From the NCBI RefSeq assembly GCF_023516595.1, contig NZ_JAMGBG010000008.1, positions 62,001-126,000 on the forward strand: a DNA stretch of 64,000 nucleotides. The letters run 5' to 3'. Below are positions 26,221-34,687 of this stretch, piece after piece; the stretch's first letter is position 1, and each line of letters begins with the position of its first letter. The stretch comes from Streptomyces neyagawaensis (lineage in GTDB: Bacteria; Actinomycetota; Actinomycetes; Streptomycetales; Streptomycetaceae). The notes under the pieces are model-generated. The model had not been told where the DNA came from. It made no database searches and saw only the letters and a program-made list of their open reading frames with translations. The position numbers were made by a program, and so were the translations under genes.

Positions 26221-26445
26221 GTACGCGGCTCCCTTCGTCCGGTCGTGGTCGGTTCACCCGACGGAGTCAGGTCTTCCACCACAGGCGAACGTTCATGCGG
26301 TACGGCAGCGGAGTGGGCCCGGGGGCGCGCCGTGCGCACCGCCCCGCCGGAACGTTACGGCGGGCGCGGCGGCCGGTGTCGGACGATCCGATGACGGCCG
26401 CCGCGCGACCCCGTGCGACGTGCGGGAACGTACGTGGTGCGGCGC

Positions 26446-27105
26446 TCAGGAGGAGTGGACCACGGCGTCCAGATGGGGCAGGTAGTGGTCCAGCCGCTCA
26501 CGCTTGGTGCGCAGGTAGGTGATGTTGTCCTCGCAGGGCGTGATCAGCAGCGGCACCTGCTCGGAGACCTGGATGCCGTGGCGCAGCAGCGCCTCCCGCT
26601 TGCGCGGGTTGTTCGACATCAGCCGCACGGACCGTACGCCGAGGTCGTGCAGCATCTCGGCCGCCACCCGGTAGTCGCGGGCGTCCACCGGCAGGCCGAG
26701 GGCGATGTTCGCCTCGACGGTGTCCAGACCCTCGGCCTGGAGCTTCATCGCCTGGAGCTTGGCGAGCAGCCCGATGCCGCGTCCCTCGTGGCCACGCAGG
26801 TAGACGAGGACGCCCCGGCCCTCCGTGACGATGGCGCGCAGCGCGCTGTCGAGCTGCTCCCCGCATTCGCAGTGCTGGGAGCCGAACGCGTCACCGGTCA
26901 GGCACTCCGAGTGCAGCCGGACGAGTATGTTCTCGCTGCCGCTGATGTCGCCGTACACCAGCGCCACTTGTTCCTCGCCGCGATCCTGGTCGAGATAACC
27001 TACGGCCTCGAAGTCGCCGTACGTCGTGGGCAGCGGTGCATTGACCACGCGGACGGCACCGGAGGACTGGGCGTGAGCGCCGAGTACGCCAACATTTTCT
27101 GTCAT
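26446..27105 (-). CDS. GTP cyclohydrolase II paralogue with Met at the catalytic Tyr position
   Basis: 219 residues, ATG 27105. The zinc ligands are intact (SECLTGDAFGSQHCECGEQ: Cys69, Cys80? spacing as in RibA C54/C65/C67), as are GHEGRGIGL and the GTP-contact segment SNNPRKREAL. The position that is Tyr105 in E. coli RibA (KIRAY) is Met120 here (AKLQAMKLQ). As I recall, the S. coelicolor paralogue SCO6655 has the same Met120 and hydrolyses GTP only to the 5-formylamino pyrimidine FAPy; changing Met to Tyr restored the normal product. This copy is therefore probably not for riboflavin. It is divergent from a creatininase-family gene, the fold used by archaea to deformylate FAPy. Confidence 0.9.
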   Translation of the reverse strand: MTENVGVLGAHAQSSGAVRVVNAPLPTTYGDFEAVGYLDQDRGEEQVALVYGDISGSENILVRLHSECLTGDAFGSQHCECGEQLDSALRAIVTEGRGVLVYLRGHEGRGIGLLAKLQAMKLQAEGLDTVEANIALGLPVDARDYRVAAEMLHDLGVRSVRLMSNNPRKREALLRHGIQVSEQVPLLITPCEDNITYLRTKRERLDHYLPHLDAVVHSS

Positions 27106-27183
27106 GATCTGGTTCCTATCTGGTGAGTCCTGACGTCATGCGAAAATGACGGAGCATCAGCAGAGACGAAAGGCCGGGAAAAG

Positions 27184-27984
27184 ATGAGCAGTTCGGGAAC
27201 GGAGTCCGGTGCGCGGCAGGAGGGACGGGGACAGCAGCCGACGGTATACGGTCTGCTGCCCGCCGACACCACCGCGGACGTACGGGAGCGCGGGGCGGGG
27301 GTCGGCCGACAGGTCGCGGTGCTTCCGGTCGGCAGCTTCGAGCAGCACGGCCCGTATCTGCCGCTGGCCACGGACACGCTGGTGGCGTGCGCCATAGCGC
27401 GGGAGATAGCCGCCGCCTACCCGGTGCACCTCCTGCCGCCCGTGACCATCGCCTGCTCGCACGAGCACGCCGGCTGGCCGGGCACGGTGAGCATTTCCGC
27501 GACGACCCTGCACGCGATGGTCCGCGACATCGCCGACTCGCTGCGCCGGTCGGGCGTCGAGGCGCTGGTCGTGGTGAACGGACACGGCGGGAATTACGTC
27601 CTGGGCAATGTCGTCCAGGAATCCACCGCGGCGGGACATCGAATGGCGCTTTTCCCGGCGATGGAGGACTGGGAGGCCGCCCGTGAACGGGCGGGCGTCG
27701 AGACCTCGTTGCTCAGTGATATGCATGCGGGAGAAATTGAGACCTCCATACTTCTGCATTGCCATCCGGAATTGGTCCGGCCCGGTCACGAGACCACCGA
27801 TTTCCTTGCCGACGACCGCCGTCATCTCCTCTCCCTCGGTATGTCGGCCTACACCGATTCCGGTGTGATCGGCCGTCCTTCGTTGGCGTCCGCCACGAAG
27901 GGGAAGGAATTGCTGGAGGGGTTCGTCGAGTCCTTCGGGGCGTACTTCTCCGTGGTCACCTCGGACGCTCCGGCCGCCGACTGA
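27184..27984 (+). CDS. Creatininase-family amidohydrolase, candidate FAPy deformylase
   Basis: 266 residues, ATG after CGGGAAAAG. The metal ligands are all present: AVLPVGSFEQHGPYLPLATD (Glu, His, Asp), VVNGHGGNYVLG and SDMHAGEIETSILL (His, Glu). These are the creatininase/ArfB/MftE signatures. It is divergent from the FAPy-type GTP cyclohydrolase paralogue, 78 bp between starts. Archaea split the GTP cyclohydrolase II reaction between ArfA, which makes FAPy, and ArfB, a creatininase-family deformylase; the gene pair here looks like a bacterial version. The last third is less GC-rich than its neighbours, and its final 136 bp overlap the 3' end of the membrane-protein gene on the other strand. 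Confidence 0.82.
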   Translation: MSSSGTESGARQEGRGQQPTVYGLLPADTTADVRERGAGVGRQVAVLPVGSFEQHGPYLPLATDTLVACAIAREIAAAYPVHLLPPVTIACSHEHAGWPGTVSISATTLHAMVRDIADSLRRSGVEALVVVNGHGGNYVLGNVVQESTAAGHRMALFPAMEDWEAARERAGVETSLLSDMHAGEIETSILLHCHPELVRPGHETTDFLADDRRHLLSLGMSAYTDSGVIGRPSLASATKGKELLEGFVESFGAYFSVVTSDAPAAD

Positions 27985-29420
27985 CGGCGGGCCCGCAGCG
28001 AGCCGTACCAGCGGCCGACGAGGACCAGGGCCCCCGGCAGCGCCGCCGCGAAGCTGAGCACGCCGTAGACGACGGCCACGGTCAGGCCCTGGGAGGCCCC
28101 CAGGCCGGCCGCGCCGAACGACCAGGCGGTGACGCCCTCGCGGGGGCCCCAGCCGCCGACGTTCAGCGGCAGGCTCATGGCGATCAGGGCCAGCAGCGCG
28201 AGCGGCACCAGGGCCGCCGGGCCCGCGGAGGTGCCGGCGACGCGGGCGGCGAGCAGGAACATCGCCACGTACCCGGCCAGCACCACCACGGAGGAGATCA
28301 GCACCGCCGGGCCGCTGTCGCGGTTCAGCAGGGCGCCGCGCGCCTCGGTGAGGGCGGCGCGGACCCGGCCGCCCCGGCCGGCCTCGGGACGCGGCTTCCG
28401 GCCCATCCGCAGCGCCGCCCAGATCGCGGTCGCACCCAGGGTGACCAGCGCCAGGACGCCCGCCGTATGACGGGTCTGCTCCAGCACCGGTGAAGGCATC
28501 GTCAGCAGAGCCGCCACGCCCACGACGGCCAGCACCAGCTGACCCGCCGTCCGCTCGATGACCACCGCGCGCACGCCCCGCCCCATGTCCCCGGAGCTCT
28601 GCCCGTGCCGGACGGCCCGGTGCACGTCGCCGAGGACACCGCCGGGGAGCGCCGCGTTGAGGAACAGCGCCCGGTAGTAGTCCGCGACGGCCGGGCCGAG
28701 CGGCAGCCGCAGGCCCAGCGCCCTCGTCACCGCGCACCAGCGCCAGGCGCTGACCACGGTCGTCAGTACGCCGATACCGACGGCGGCGACCAGCGTCCCG
28801 CCGTCGATGCGCCGCAGCCCGTCCACGAACACACCGGTCCCGAGCCGCCACACGACGACCACGAGAATGATCGTTCCGGCAATGCTCCCGAAGTGGGCGC
28901 GCAGGGCACGGAGCACCTTGCCGGCGCCCCGGCGGGGTGGCTCGGCCGGGGCGTCGCCCTCTGCCGGGACGGCTGCCGGAGCACCGGAGGCGCCCTCACC
29001 CGGCAGCGCGCGCGGTGCCGGACGGCCGGGTGCCGCGTCGGCCCCGGTCCGGTGGCCGTCGAACGGCTCTGCGGGCGCCTCCGTCAAGGGCGCGTGGCCG
29101 GGCAGCGGGGCCGAGGAGGCCCGGGGTGCCCGGACCGGGCCCGGCGAGGGGCGGCGGGCCGCCGGGGTGACCACGGTCGGGGGCTTCGCCGGGGCGGGGC
29201 GCGCGGCGGCGCCGTGGGCTTGCGTGCGGGTGTCGGCCGGTGTCGCGGTGGGCGGTGCCTCGGTCAGCGTCCGTTGGCGCGGGAGGGTGACGGGCGCGGT
29301 GGTGCGCATGCGCGCCCGCGCCGACGGGGCGCTCGCCCGCACACGGGCCCGGACTCCCTTCGGGCGTACCCGGACCCGTCGTTCGCCCGCCGACACCCGG
29401 GTGTCCACCGGCGCCGTCAT
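27849..29420 (-). CDS. Flippase-like membrane protein (LPG-synthase TM/UPF0104 type) with long Pro/Ala-rich N-terminus
   Basis: 523 residues, ATG 29420 overlapping the methyltransferase stop (ATGA). Residues 1-~175 are a disordered Arg/Ala/Pro-rich cytoplasmic tail (VRPKGVRARVRASAPSARAR). The rest has about eight hydrophobic segments (GTIILVVVVWRLGTGVFVDG, LISSVVVLAGYVAMFLLAAR, VAVVYGVLSFAAALPGAL) and the family motif LNVGGWGPREGVTAWSFG. Family members include the membrane part of lysyl-phosphatidylglycerol synthase and putative lipid flippases. As the last gene of the coupled ADH-PTPS-GT-MT operon it may move the product or a lipid precursor across the membrane. Its last ~45 codons overlap the creatininase gene antisense. 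Confidence 0.8.
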   Translation of the reverse strand: MTAPVDTRVSAGERRVRVRPKGVRARVRASAPSARARMRTTAPVTLPRQRTLTEAPPTATPADTRTQAHGAAARPAPAKPPTVVTPAARRPSPGPVRAPRASSAPLPGHAPLTEAPAEPFDGHRTGADAAPGRPAPRALPGEGASGAPAAVPAEGDAPAEPPRRGAGKVLRALRAHFGSIAGTIILVVVVWRLGTGVFVDGLRRIDGGTLVAAVGIGVLTTVVSAWRWCAVTRALGLRLPLGPAVADYYRALFLNAALPGGVLGDVHRAVRHGQSSGDMGRGVRAVVIERTAGQLVLAVVGVAALLTMPSPVLEQTRHTAGVLALVTLGATAIWAALRMGRKPRPEAGRGGRVRAALTEARGALLNRDSGPAVLISSVVVLAGYVAMFLLAARVAGTSAGPAALVPLALLALIAMSLPLNVGGWGPREGVTAWSFGAAGLGASQGLTVAVVYGVLSFAAALPGALVLVGRWYGSLRARRQSAAGASEVTTEKYAPKDSTNPSSNSFPFVADANEGRPITPESV

Positions 29421-30466
29421 GACGTGCCGCCCGTCGGCCGGGGCAGGGCCAGGAGGTCGCTGTGGTGGAGGGTGACGTGCAACTCGCCCGCCGCGCAGGC
29501 CGCCAGGCGGTCGCGCAGGTAGGCCTCGGCGCGCTCGGTGAGTTCGGGGCGCTGTTCGCAGGCCGCGCCGACCCAGCCGCGCAGCCACTCCTCGGTGAGG
29601 GCGATGTGCCGGTCGTCGAGCTGCCAGGGGCTCGGGTGGACCCGGACCGTGGCGCCCCGCTGGGCGAACGCCTCGCAGGCCACGGTGATCGCGTCGGGGC
29701 CGAGCAGCTCGCTCGCGCGCTGGTGGGCGTTGAACGCCTCGGCTATCTCCTGGTCCATGGGGTGGGCCGGTGCGAGGTCGGCGCGGCCGACGACGGAGAG
29801 CGTCAGCAGCGCGGGGACGCCGGCGTCCGCGCAGGCCCCGGCGAGCGCCTCGATCTCCTCGCGGGTGAGGACGTCGAGCAGCGCGGACGCGGTGACGAGG
29901 GAGGCCCCGGCCAGGTCGTCCGCCGTGAGCCGCCCGATGTCGCCGCGCCGGGTGGTGACCGTGACGGGGCTGCCGTCGGCGCCCGCGCGGGGCGCCCGCT
30001 CGATGGCCAGCCGCAGCAGGGCGGGGTCCTGGTCGTGCAGGACCCACTGCTGGGCGCCGTCGAGCCGGGGCGCGAGCCAGCGGCCCATCGAGCCGGTGCC
30101 GCAGCCGAGGTCGTGGACGACCAGGCCGGTGGCGCGGCGGGGCAGGTTCGCGAGACGTATGCGCAGCGGGTCGAGCAGGTCCGTCGCGCGCGCGGCGGCG
30201 TCGGCGCTCTCCCGCAACTCCAGCCACTGCGGGGCGTACTGGTGTCCCTCGGCCGCCGGGGTGTCACCGCCCCGCCCCGCCATGCTGAGCGCGGCGCCGG
30301 AGGCGGAGGCCGCGGAGAGCACGGATATGCCCGCGACGGGAGCCGCCCCACCGACGGTGGTCGCCGCCCCACCCGCGGGGAGCGGGGCGCCCGCGGGTAT
30401 GCCCGGGGAACCCGCCGCGCCCGCGGACGCGGTCGCCGTGGTCGCCGTCGAGGCTGGAGTGGTCAT
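29417..30466 (-). CDS. SAM-dependent methyltransferase
   Basis: 349 residues, ATG 30466 overlapping the glycosyltransferase stop by 4 bp. An N-terminal Ala/Gly/Thr-rich stretch of ~75 residues precedes a class I methyltransferase: LVVHDLGCGTGSMGRWLAP is motif I, WVLHDQDPALLRLA the acidic loop, and LVTASALLDVLTREEIEALA the post-motif region. The C-terminal segment (LTEEWLRGWVGAACEQRPEL) is unlike common small-molecule methyltransferases I can name. The substrate is inferred from context only: it lies between the glycosyltransferase and the flippase-like protein of the pterin-like cluster. Confidence 0.82.
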   Translation of the reverse strand: MTTPASTATTATASAGAAGSPGIPAGAPLPAGGAATTVGGAAPVAGISVLSAASASGAALSMAGRGGDTPAAEGHQYAPQWLELRESADAAARATDLLDPLRIRLANLPRRATGLVVHDLGCGTGSMGRWLAPRLDGAQQWVLHDQDPALLRLAIERAPRAGADGSPVTVTTRRGDIGRLTADDLAGASLVTASALLDVLTREEIEALAGACADAGVPALLTLSVVGRADLAPAHPMDQEIAEAFNAHQRASELLGPDAITVACEAFAQRGATVRVHPSPWQLDDRHIALTEEWLRGWVGAACEQRPELTERAEAYLRDRLAACAAGELHVTLHHSDLLALPRPTGGTS

Positions 30467-31704
30467 GCCGCCCTCCGGGGTTCGTGACGCAGTCGTCCGA
30501 GGACGTGGGCCAGGCTGCGGGCCGTGGTCGCCCAGCCGTCGAGCGCGGCGCGGCGTCCGCGTGCCGCGGCCTTCAGCCGGCGCCGCACGTCGGCCTCCCC
30601 GAACCAGCCGCGCAGCTCCGACGCGATGGCCGCGGGGTTCTCCGGCGGGACGAGGATGCCGGGCACGCCGCCGTCGGGGGCGCGGCCGACGGCCTCCGGG
30701 AGACCGCCGACGTCCGTGGCCAGCACGGGGATCCCCCGGGCGAGGGCCTCGGTGACCGCCATGCCGTAGGTCTCCGCGTACGAGGTGAGGACCATCAGGT
30801 CGGCGGAGGCGTAGCTGGCGTCGAGTTCGGCGCCCGCCTGCGGTCCGGCGAGGTGCAGCCGGTCCTCCAGGCCGAACTTGGCGACGAGGCCCCGGATGTG
30901 GTCGACGTACTCGGGGTCCTGGTCGATGCCGCCGACGAGGACGCAGCTCCACGGCAGGTCGGTGACCGTCGCGAGGGCCTCGACCAGCCGGTGCTGGCCC
31001 TTGCGCGGGGTGACCGCGGCGACGCACAGCAGCCGGGAGACGCCGTCGGTGCCGGAGGCGAGGGGGGCGATGTCGGCGCCGGGGGCGGCGACATGGACCC
31101 GCTCGGGAGCGAGGCCGTGGTGGGACACCAGTCGGCGGACCGCCCAGTCGCTGGTCGCGATCACGGCGGACACGCCCCGCAGGGTCGTGCGTTCCTTGGC
31201 GTCGAGGTCGGCGGCCACGTCCGGCTCCAGGCCGGTCTCGTCGCCGAGCGGCAGATGCACCAGGACGGCCAGGCAGAGGCGTTCGGCCTCGGGGAGGATG
31301 ATCTCGGGGACCCCGCAGGCGACAAGTCCGTCCAGGAGGACGACCGTACCGTCGGGGAATTCCCGCAGCGTACGGGCGAGTTCGGCGCGGGCGTCCGCGT
31401 CGGGGCGCGGCCAGCTGCCGGGAAGGGCGTGCTGGTGCACCTGCCAGCCGAATCCGGGCAGATCGAGGCAGATCCGGCGGTCGTAGGCGTTGCCGCCGCT
31501 GGGGCGGGCCAGGTCGTCGACGCCGCCCGGCATCACGAAGTGCACGGAGCGCAGCGACATGGGCACGATCGCGGCGGTCTTCAGCGCCGCGTTCTGCACG
31601 GGCACATAGCCGAGCCTCACTTGCTCTCCCCCGTCCGCCTGGGCTGCACCGCTCGTCTGGGAGGCGGTGCCGAGGTCCGCCCGTTCGATGGTCGTGTCGG
31701 TCAC
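30463..31704 (-). CDS. GT4-family glycosyltransferase
   Basis: 413 residues from GTG 31704, overlapping the PTPS-homologue stop (GTGA). The GT-B acceptor domain begins [20 protein letters not shown]; the donor domain has [38 protein letters not shown] and the signature [20 protein letters not shown], with [15 protein letters not shown] after it. These are typical of retaining GT4 enzymes. In this operon it is the only sugar transferase, placed between a pterin-binding-fold protein and a methyltransferase, so it probably glycosylates the pathway's heterocyclic or alcohol intermediate. No signal or membrane segment is seen. Confidence 0.88.
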   Translation of the reverse strand: MTDTTIERADLGTASQTSGAAQADGGEQVRLGYVPVQNAALKTAAIVPMSLRSVHFVMPGGVDDLARPSGGNAYDRRICLDLPGFGWQVHQHALPGSWPRPDADARAELARTLREFPDGTVVLLDGLVACGVPEIILPEAERLCLAVLVHLPLGDETGLEPDVAADLDAKERTTLRGVSAVIATSDWAVRRLVSHHGLAPERVHVAAPGADIAPLASGTDGVSRLLCVAAVTPRKGQHRLVEALATVTDLPWSCVLVGGIDQDPEYVDHIRGLVAKFGLEDRLHLAGPQAGAELDASYASADLMVLTSYAETYGMAVTEALARGIPVLATDVGGLPEAVGRAPDGGVPGILVPPENPAAIASELRGWFGEADVRRRLKAAARGRRAALDGWATTARSLAHVLGRLRHEPRRAA

Positions 31705-32099
31705 AGGGCACGCTCGTAACTCGCCCAGGCGATGTGCGATTCGTGCAGAGTGACCGTGATGCTCGCGATGCCCTTGGCGTTCTCGCCCATGGCGCCCTTG
31801 TGGATCCGCTCGGCGAGCCGGTCCGCGATCACCTTGGCGAGGAACTCCGTCGAGGTGTTGGTGTTCGCGAAGTCGGGCTCGTTGTCGAGGTTGCGGTAGT
31901 TCAACTCGCTCACCACGGCACCCAGCTCCTGCGTGGCCAGCCCGATGTCTACGACGATGTTGTCGTCGTCCAGTTCGGCGCGCCGGAAGGTGGCGTCCAC
32001 GAGGAAGGTGGCGCCGTGCAGGCGCTGCGCGGGTCCGAAGACCTCCCCGCGGAAGCTGTGGGCGATCATGATGTGATCGCGGACGGTGATGCTGAACAA
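31701..32099 (-). CDS. 6-pyruvoyl-tetrahydropterin synthase homologue without the zinc site
   Basis: 132 residues from TTG 32099, chosen for GGAGGG 7 nt upstream. The T-fold strands are clear: [54 protein letters not shown] and [16 protein letters not shown] (with the pterin-anchoring Glu in the last strand). In active PTPS/QueD proteins the first His is followed by an HGH pair and a Cys. Here the pair is HGA and no catalytic Cys is seen, so zinc binding and the classic reaction are not expected. As I recall, the S. coelicolor homologue SCO6650 has the same defects but keeps a pterin-like pocket. It is translationally coupled to the glycosyltransferase. Confidence 0.85.
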   Translation of the reverse strand: MFSITVRDHIMIAHSFRGEVFGPAQRLHGATFLVDATFRRAELDDDNIVVDIGLATQELGAVVSELNYRNLDNEPDFANTNTSTEFLAKVIADRLAERIHKGAMGENAKGIASITVTLHESHIAWASYERAL

Positions 32100-32265
32100 C
32101 GGACGACCCTCCAGTGCGGTACGTCTGCCCCCGGGCCGGGGCATGCCGTGTAGTACGGCTGCTCCCTACCCGTTGTTCAGCCGAGTTTTGCGGTTTCTTG
32201 GAGGTCAGCGTTCCGTCGGGGCAGTTCAGGGACGGGTGGGGCGGGAGCGCTGACCGGTCAGTAGG

Positions 32266-33246
32266 TCACTCGGCGGCGTACCGTACCCGATGGCAGAGCC
32301 CCGGCAGCTCTCCGCTCGCGAGCCTCGGCAGCACGTCCGGGAGTTCGTCGAAGGCACACTCCCCCGTGACGAGCGCGTCGAAGCGTGCGTCGGCGAGGAG
32401 TTCGAGGGCGAGCGCCAACCGGTCGGCGTAGGTGCGGCCGGGGCGGGCAGCCGGGGAGACGGTGCCGACCTGGCTGCTGCGGATGGTGAGCCGGCGCGAG
32501 TGGAAGGCCTCGCCGAGCGGCAGGGCGATCCGCCGGTCGCCGTACCAGCTGAGTTCGATGACGGTGCCCTCGGCGGCGAGCAGGCCGAGCGAGGTGACGA
32601 GGCCCTGTTCGCTGGCGCTGGCGTGCACGACGAGGTCGCACTCCCCGAGCGCGTCGCCGGGCAGCGCGAAGTCCACACCGAGGGCGCGGGCGATGTCGGC
32701 GCGCGCGGGGTCGGCGTCGACGAGTTGGACCCGGACACCGGGGTACCCGGCGAGGAGGGCGGCCACCGAGCAGCCGACCATGCCGCCGCCGACGACGGCG
32801 ATCCGGTCGCCGACGAGGGGCGCGGCGTCCCACAGGGCGTTGACGGCGGTCTCGACGGTGCCGGCGAGGACGGCGCGGGCCGCGGGGACGGACTCCGGCA
32901 CGACGGTGACGGCGCTCGTCGGGACGACGTAGTGGCTCTGGTGCGGATACAGGCAGAACACGTTCCGGCCGACCAGTGCGTCCGGCCCCTCTTCGACCCG
33001 GCCGACGCTGAGATAGCCGTACTTCACCGGGGCCGGGAACTCCCCTTCCTGGAAGGGCGCGCGCATGGTCGCGCGCTGGTTCTCGGGTACGCGACCGCTG
33101 AACACGAGGGTCTCCGTGCCCCGGCTGACACCCGTGTACAGCGTGCGGACGAGCACCTCGCCGTCGGCCGGGGCGGCGAGGCGCTCCTCGCGGATCTCGC
33201 CCCGTCCCGGGGCGCTGAGCCAGAAGGCGCGGGCTGTGTGTTTCAT
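32266..33246 (-). CDS. Zinc-type alcohol dehydrogenase-like oxidoreductase
   Basis: 326 residues, ATG 33246. A medium-chain dehydrogenase/reductase: GROES-like N-terminal half (GEVLVRTLYTGVSRGTETLV, VKYGYLSVGRVEEG, NVFCLYPHQSHYVVP) and a Rossmann half (GDRIAVVGGGMVGCSVAALL, VQLVDADPARADIARALGVD). The usual catalytic Cys in the TG(I/V)CRSD box is replaced (TLYTGVSRGTE), so the metal chemistry may differ, as in the threonine/bacteriochlorophyllide-dehydrogenase-like branch. It is 166 bp upstream of the PTPS homologue on the same strand and probably heads that operon. Confidence 0.82.
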   Translation of the reverse strand: MKHTARAFWLSAPGRGEIREERLAAPADGEVLVRTLYTGVSRGTETLVFSGRVPENQRATMRAPFQEGEFPAPVKYGYLSVGRVEEGPDALVGRNVFCLYPHQSHYVVPTSAVTVVPESVPAARAVLAGTVETAVNALWDAAPLVGDRIAVVGGGMVGCSVAALLAGYPGVRVQLVDADPARADIARALGVDFALPGDALGECDLVVHASASEQGLVTSLGLLAAEGTVIELSWYGDRRIALPLGEAFHSRRLTIRSSQVGTVSPAARPGRTYADRLALALELLADARFDALVTGECAFDELPDVLPRLASGELPGLCHRVRYAAE

Positions 33247-33354
33247 AGGGGTCTCCGTGAACGGTCGGGCGGTTCTCCACGTACGCAGCGGTGGACGTCG
33301 CGGAACGGTACGCGGCGGTGATCGACTCTTCCACACACGTTCGGAAGGTTTGCG

Positions 33355-34173
33355 GTGGCCCTGAACAACACTTACGACGGCCGGCTGGTGCTCTCTGAGA
33401 CGGCGGTGGGCGCGGGCGCCCAGGTGCTGCTGCTCGCCTTCCTGGGTACGGCGATCGGACTGGGTCCCGCCGGCTGGCTGACCGGGCTGGCGTTCGCGTT
33501 CGCCACCTGGGCGGTCCTCAACCGCGCGCTGCTGCGCACCCGGCCCCGCTCCTTCGGCCCCGCGAACCGGGTCACGCTCGGCCGCGCGGTCCTGGTCGGC
33601 GCGGTCACCGCGCTGGTCGCCGACTCCTTCCAGAGCTCGCCGCCCGTCTCGCTGTTCGTCGGTCTGACCGCCGTGGCCCTGATACTCGACGGCGTCGACG
33701 GCAAGGTGGCCCGGCGCACGGGCACGTCGACGGCGCTGGGCGCCCGCTTCGACATGGAGGTCGACGCGTTCCTGATCCTGGTCCTGAGCGTGTACGTGTC
33801 GATGTCGCTCGGCCCGTGGGTGCTGCTGATCGGCCTGATGCGGTACGGCTTCGTCGCCGCCGCCAAGGCCATGCCGTGGCTGAACGGTTCCCTCCCGCAC
33901 AGCATGGCCCGCAAGACGGTCGCCGCGATCCAGGGCGTCTTCCTGCTGGTCGCCGCCTCCGGACTGCTGCCGTACGCGGCGAACTTCGCGGTCGTCGCGG
34001 TGGCGCTGGGCTCGCTGGTCTGGTCGTTCGGGCGGGACATCGCCTGGCTGTACGGCAACCGTGAGGGCCGGGAGACGGCGACGGCCACGGTGACCGTGCC
34101 GGAGCAGGTGACCGTGGCCGTGACCGTGGAGGCCCCGGCGGAGCGCCGCGCGGCCCAGCTGGTGTCGAGCTGA
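33355..34173 (+). CDS. CDP-alcohol phosphatidyltransferase
   Basis: 272 residues from GTG 33355 after GGAAGG. The catalytic CDP-alcohol motif is complete: DGVDGKVARRTGTS, then GARFDMEVD, giving the Asp-x2-Asp-Gly-x2-Ala-Arg...Gly-x3-Asp-x3-Asp pattern. Around six hydrophobic segments flank it. Such enzymes join an alcohol to CDP-diacylglycerol or a CDP-linked donor in the membrane. The C-terminal tail has Thr/Val/Glu-rich short repeats (TATVTVPEQVTVAVTVEAP). It is divergent from the ADH-PTPS-GT-MT operon (108 bp between starts), and this suggests that the product, or one of its parts, becomes lipid- or phosphodiester-linked. Confidence 0.87.
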   Translation: MALNNTYDGRLVLSETAVGAGAQVLLLAFLGTAIGLGPAGWLTGLAFAFATWAVLNRALLRTRPRSFGPANRVTLGRAVLVGAVTALVADSFQSSPPVSLFVGLTAVALILDGVDGKVARRTGTSTALGARFDMEVDAFLILVLSVYVSMSLGPWVLLIGLMRYGFVAAAKAMPWLNGSLPHSMARKTVAAIQGVFLLVAASGLLPYAANFAVVAVALGSLVWSFGRDIAWLYGNREGRETATATVTVPEQVTVAVTVEAPAERRAAQLVSS

Positions 34174-34239
34174 GCCGAGCGACGCGTAGGCCGCTGGCGC
34201 GTACGCCCGGCCGAGGGGGCGAGTCCGAAGCCTGGCGGC

Positions 34240-34635
34240 TCAGGTGCCGAGTGCGTGGCCGGTCGTCGCGTCCACGTGGTCCGGGATCTCGTCATGGCGA
34301 TCGCCGACGGTCAGGGTCCCGGAGGGCTCGAACATGAGGATCGCGGCGCCGGAGGGGGCGTACGGCTTGTGCTCCGTGCCTCGGGGCACGGTGAAGACCG
34401 ACCCTCGCGGGAGCAGGACCGTGCGTTCGCCCGCGGGCTCGCGCAAGGAGATGTGCAGTTCGCCGTCGAGCACCAGGAAGAACTCGTCGGTGGCGTCGTG
34501 GACGTGCCAGACGTGCTCGCCCTCGACCTTGGCCACACGGACGTCGTAGTCGTTGACACGCGTGACGACGCGAGGGCTCCACAGGGCGTCGAACGAGGCC
34601 AGCGCCCCGCTGAGAGGGATCGGTTCGTTGCTCAT
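34240..34635 (-). CDS. Cupin-domain protein
   Basis: 131 residues, ATG 34635. A single small cupin barrel: GEHVWHVHDATDEFFLVLDG supplies the two His and Glu metal ligands of motif 1, and PRGTEHKPYAPSG the His of motif 2. Members of this small group are often dioxygenase-like or sugar-binding. It is divergent from the GlxA-type regulator with a 52-bp gap, so the regulator probably controls it. Substrate unknown. Confidence 0.8.
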   Translation of the reverse strand: MSNEPIPLSGALASFDALWSPRVVTRVNDYDVRVAKVEGEHVWHVHDATDEFFLVLDGELHISLREPAGERTVLLPRGSVFTVPRGTEHKPYAPSGAAILMFEPSGTLTVGDRHDEIPDHVDATTGHALGT

Positions 34636-34687
34636 GGACCCATGCTGAGCCGTTCCGCCCGGCAGGTGTGAGTGCTAGGAATCGCGC

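Noticed and set aside
26446..27105. Housekeeping riboflavin GTP cyclohydrolase II
   Set aside because: The catalytic Tyr position is Met and no other rib genes are near.
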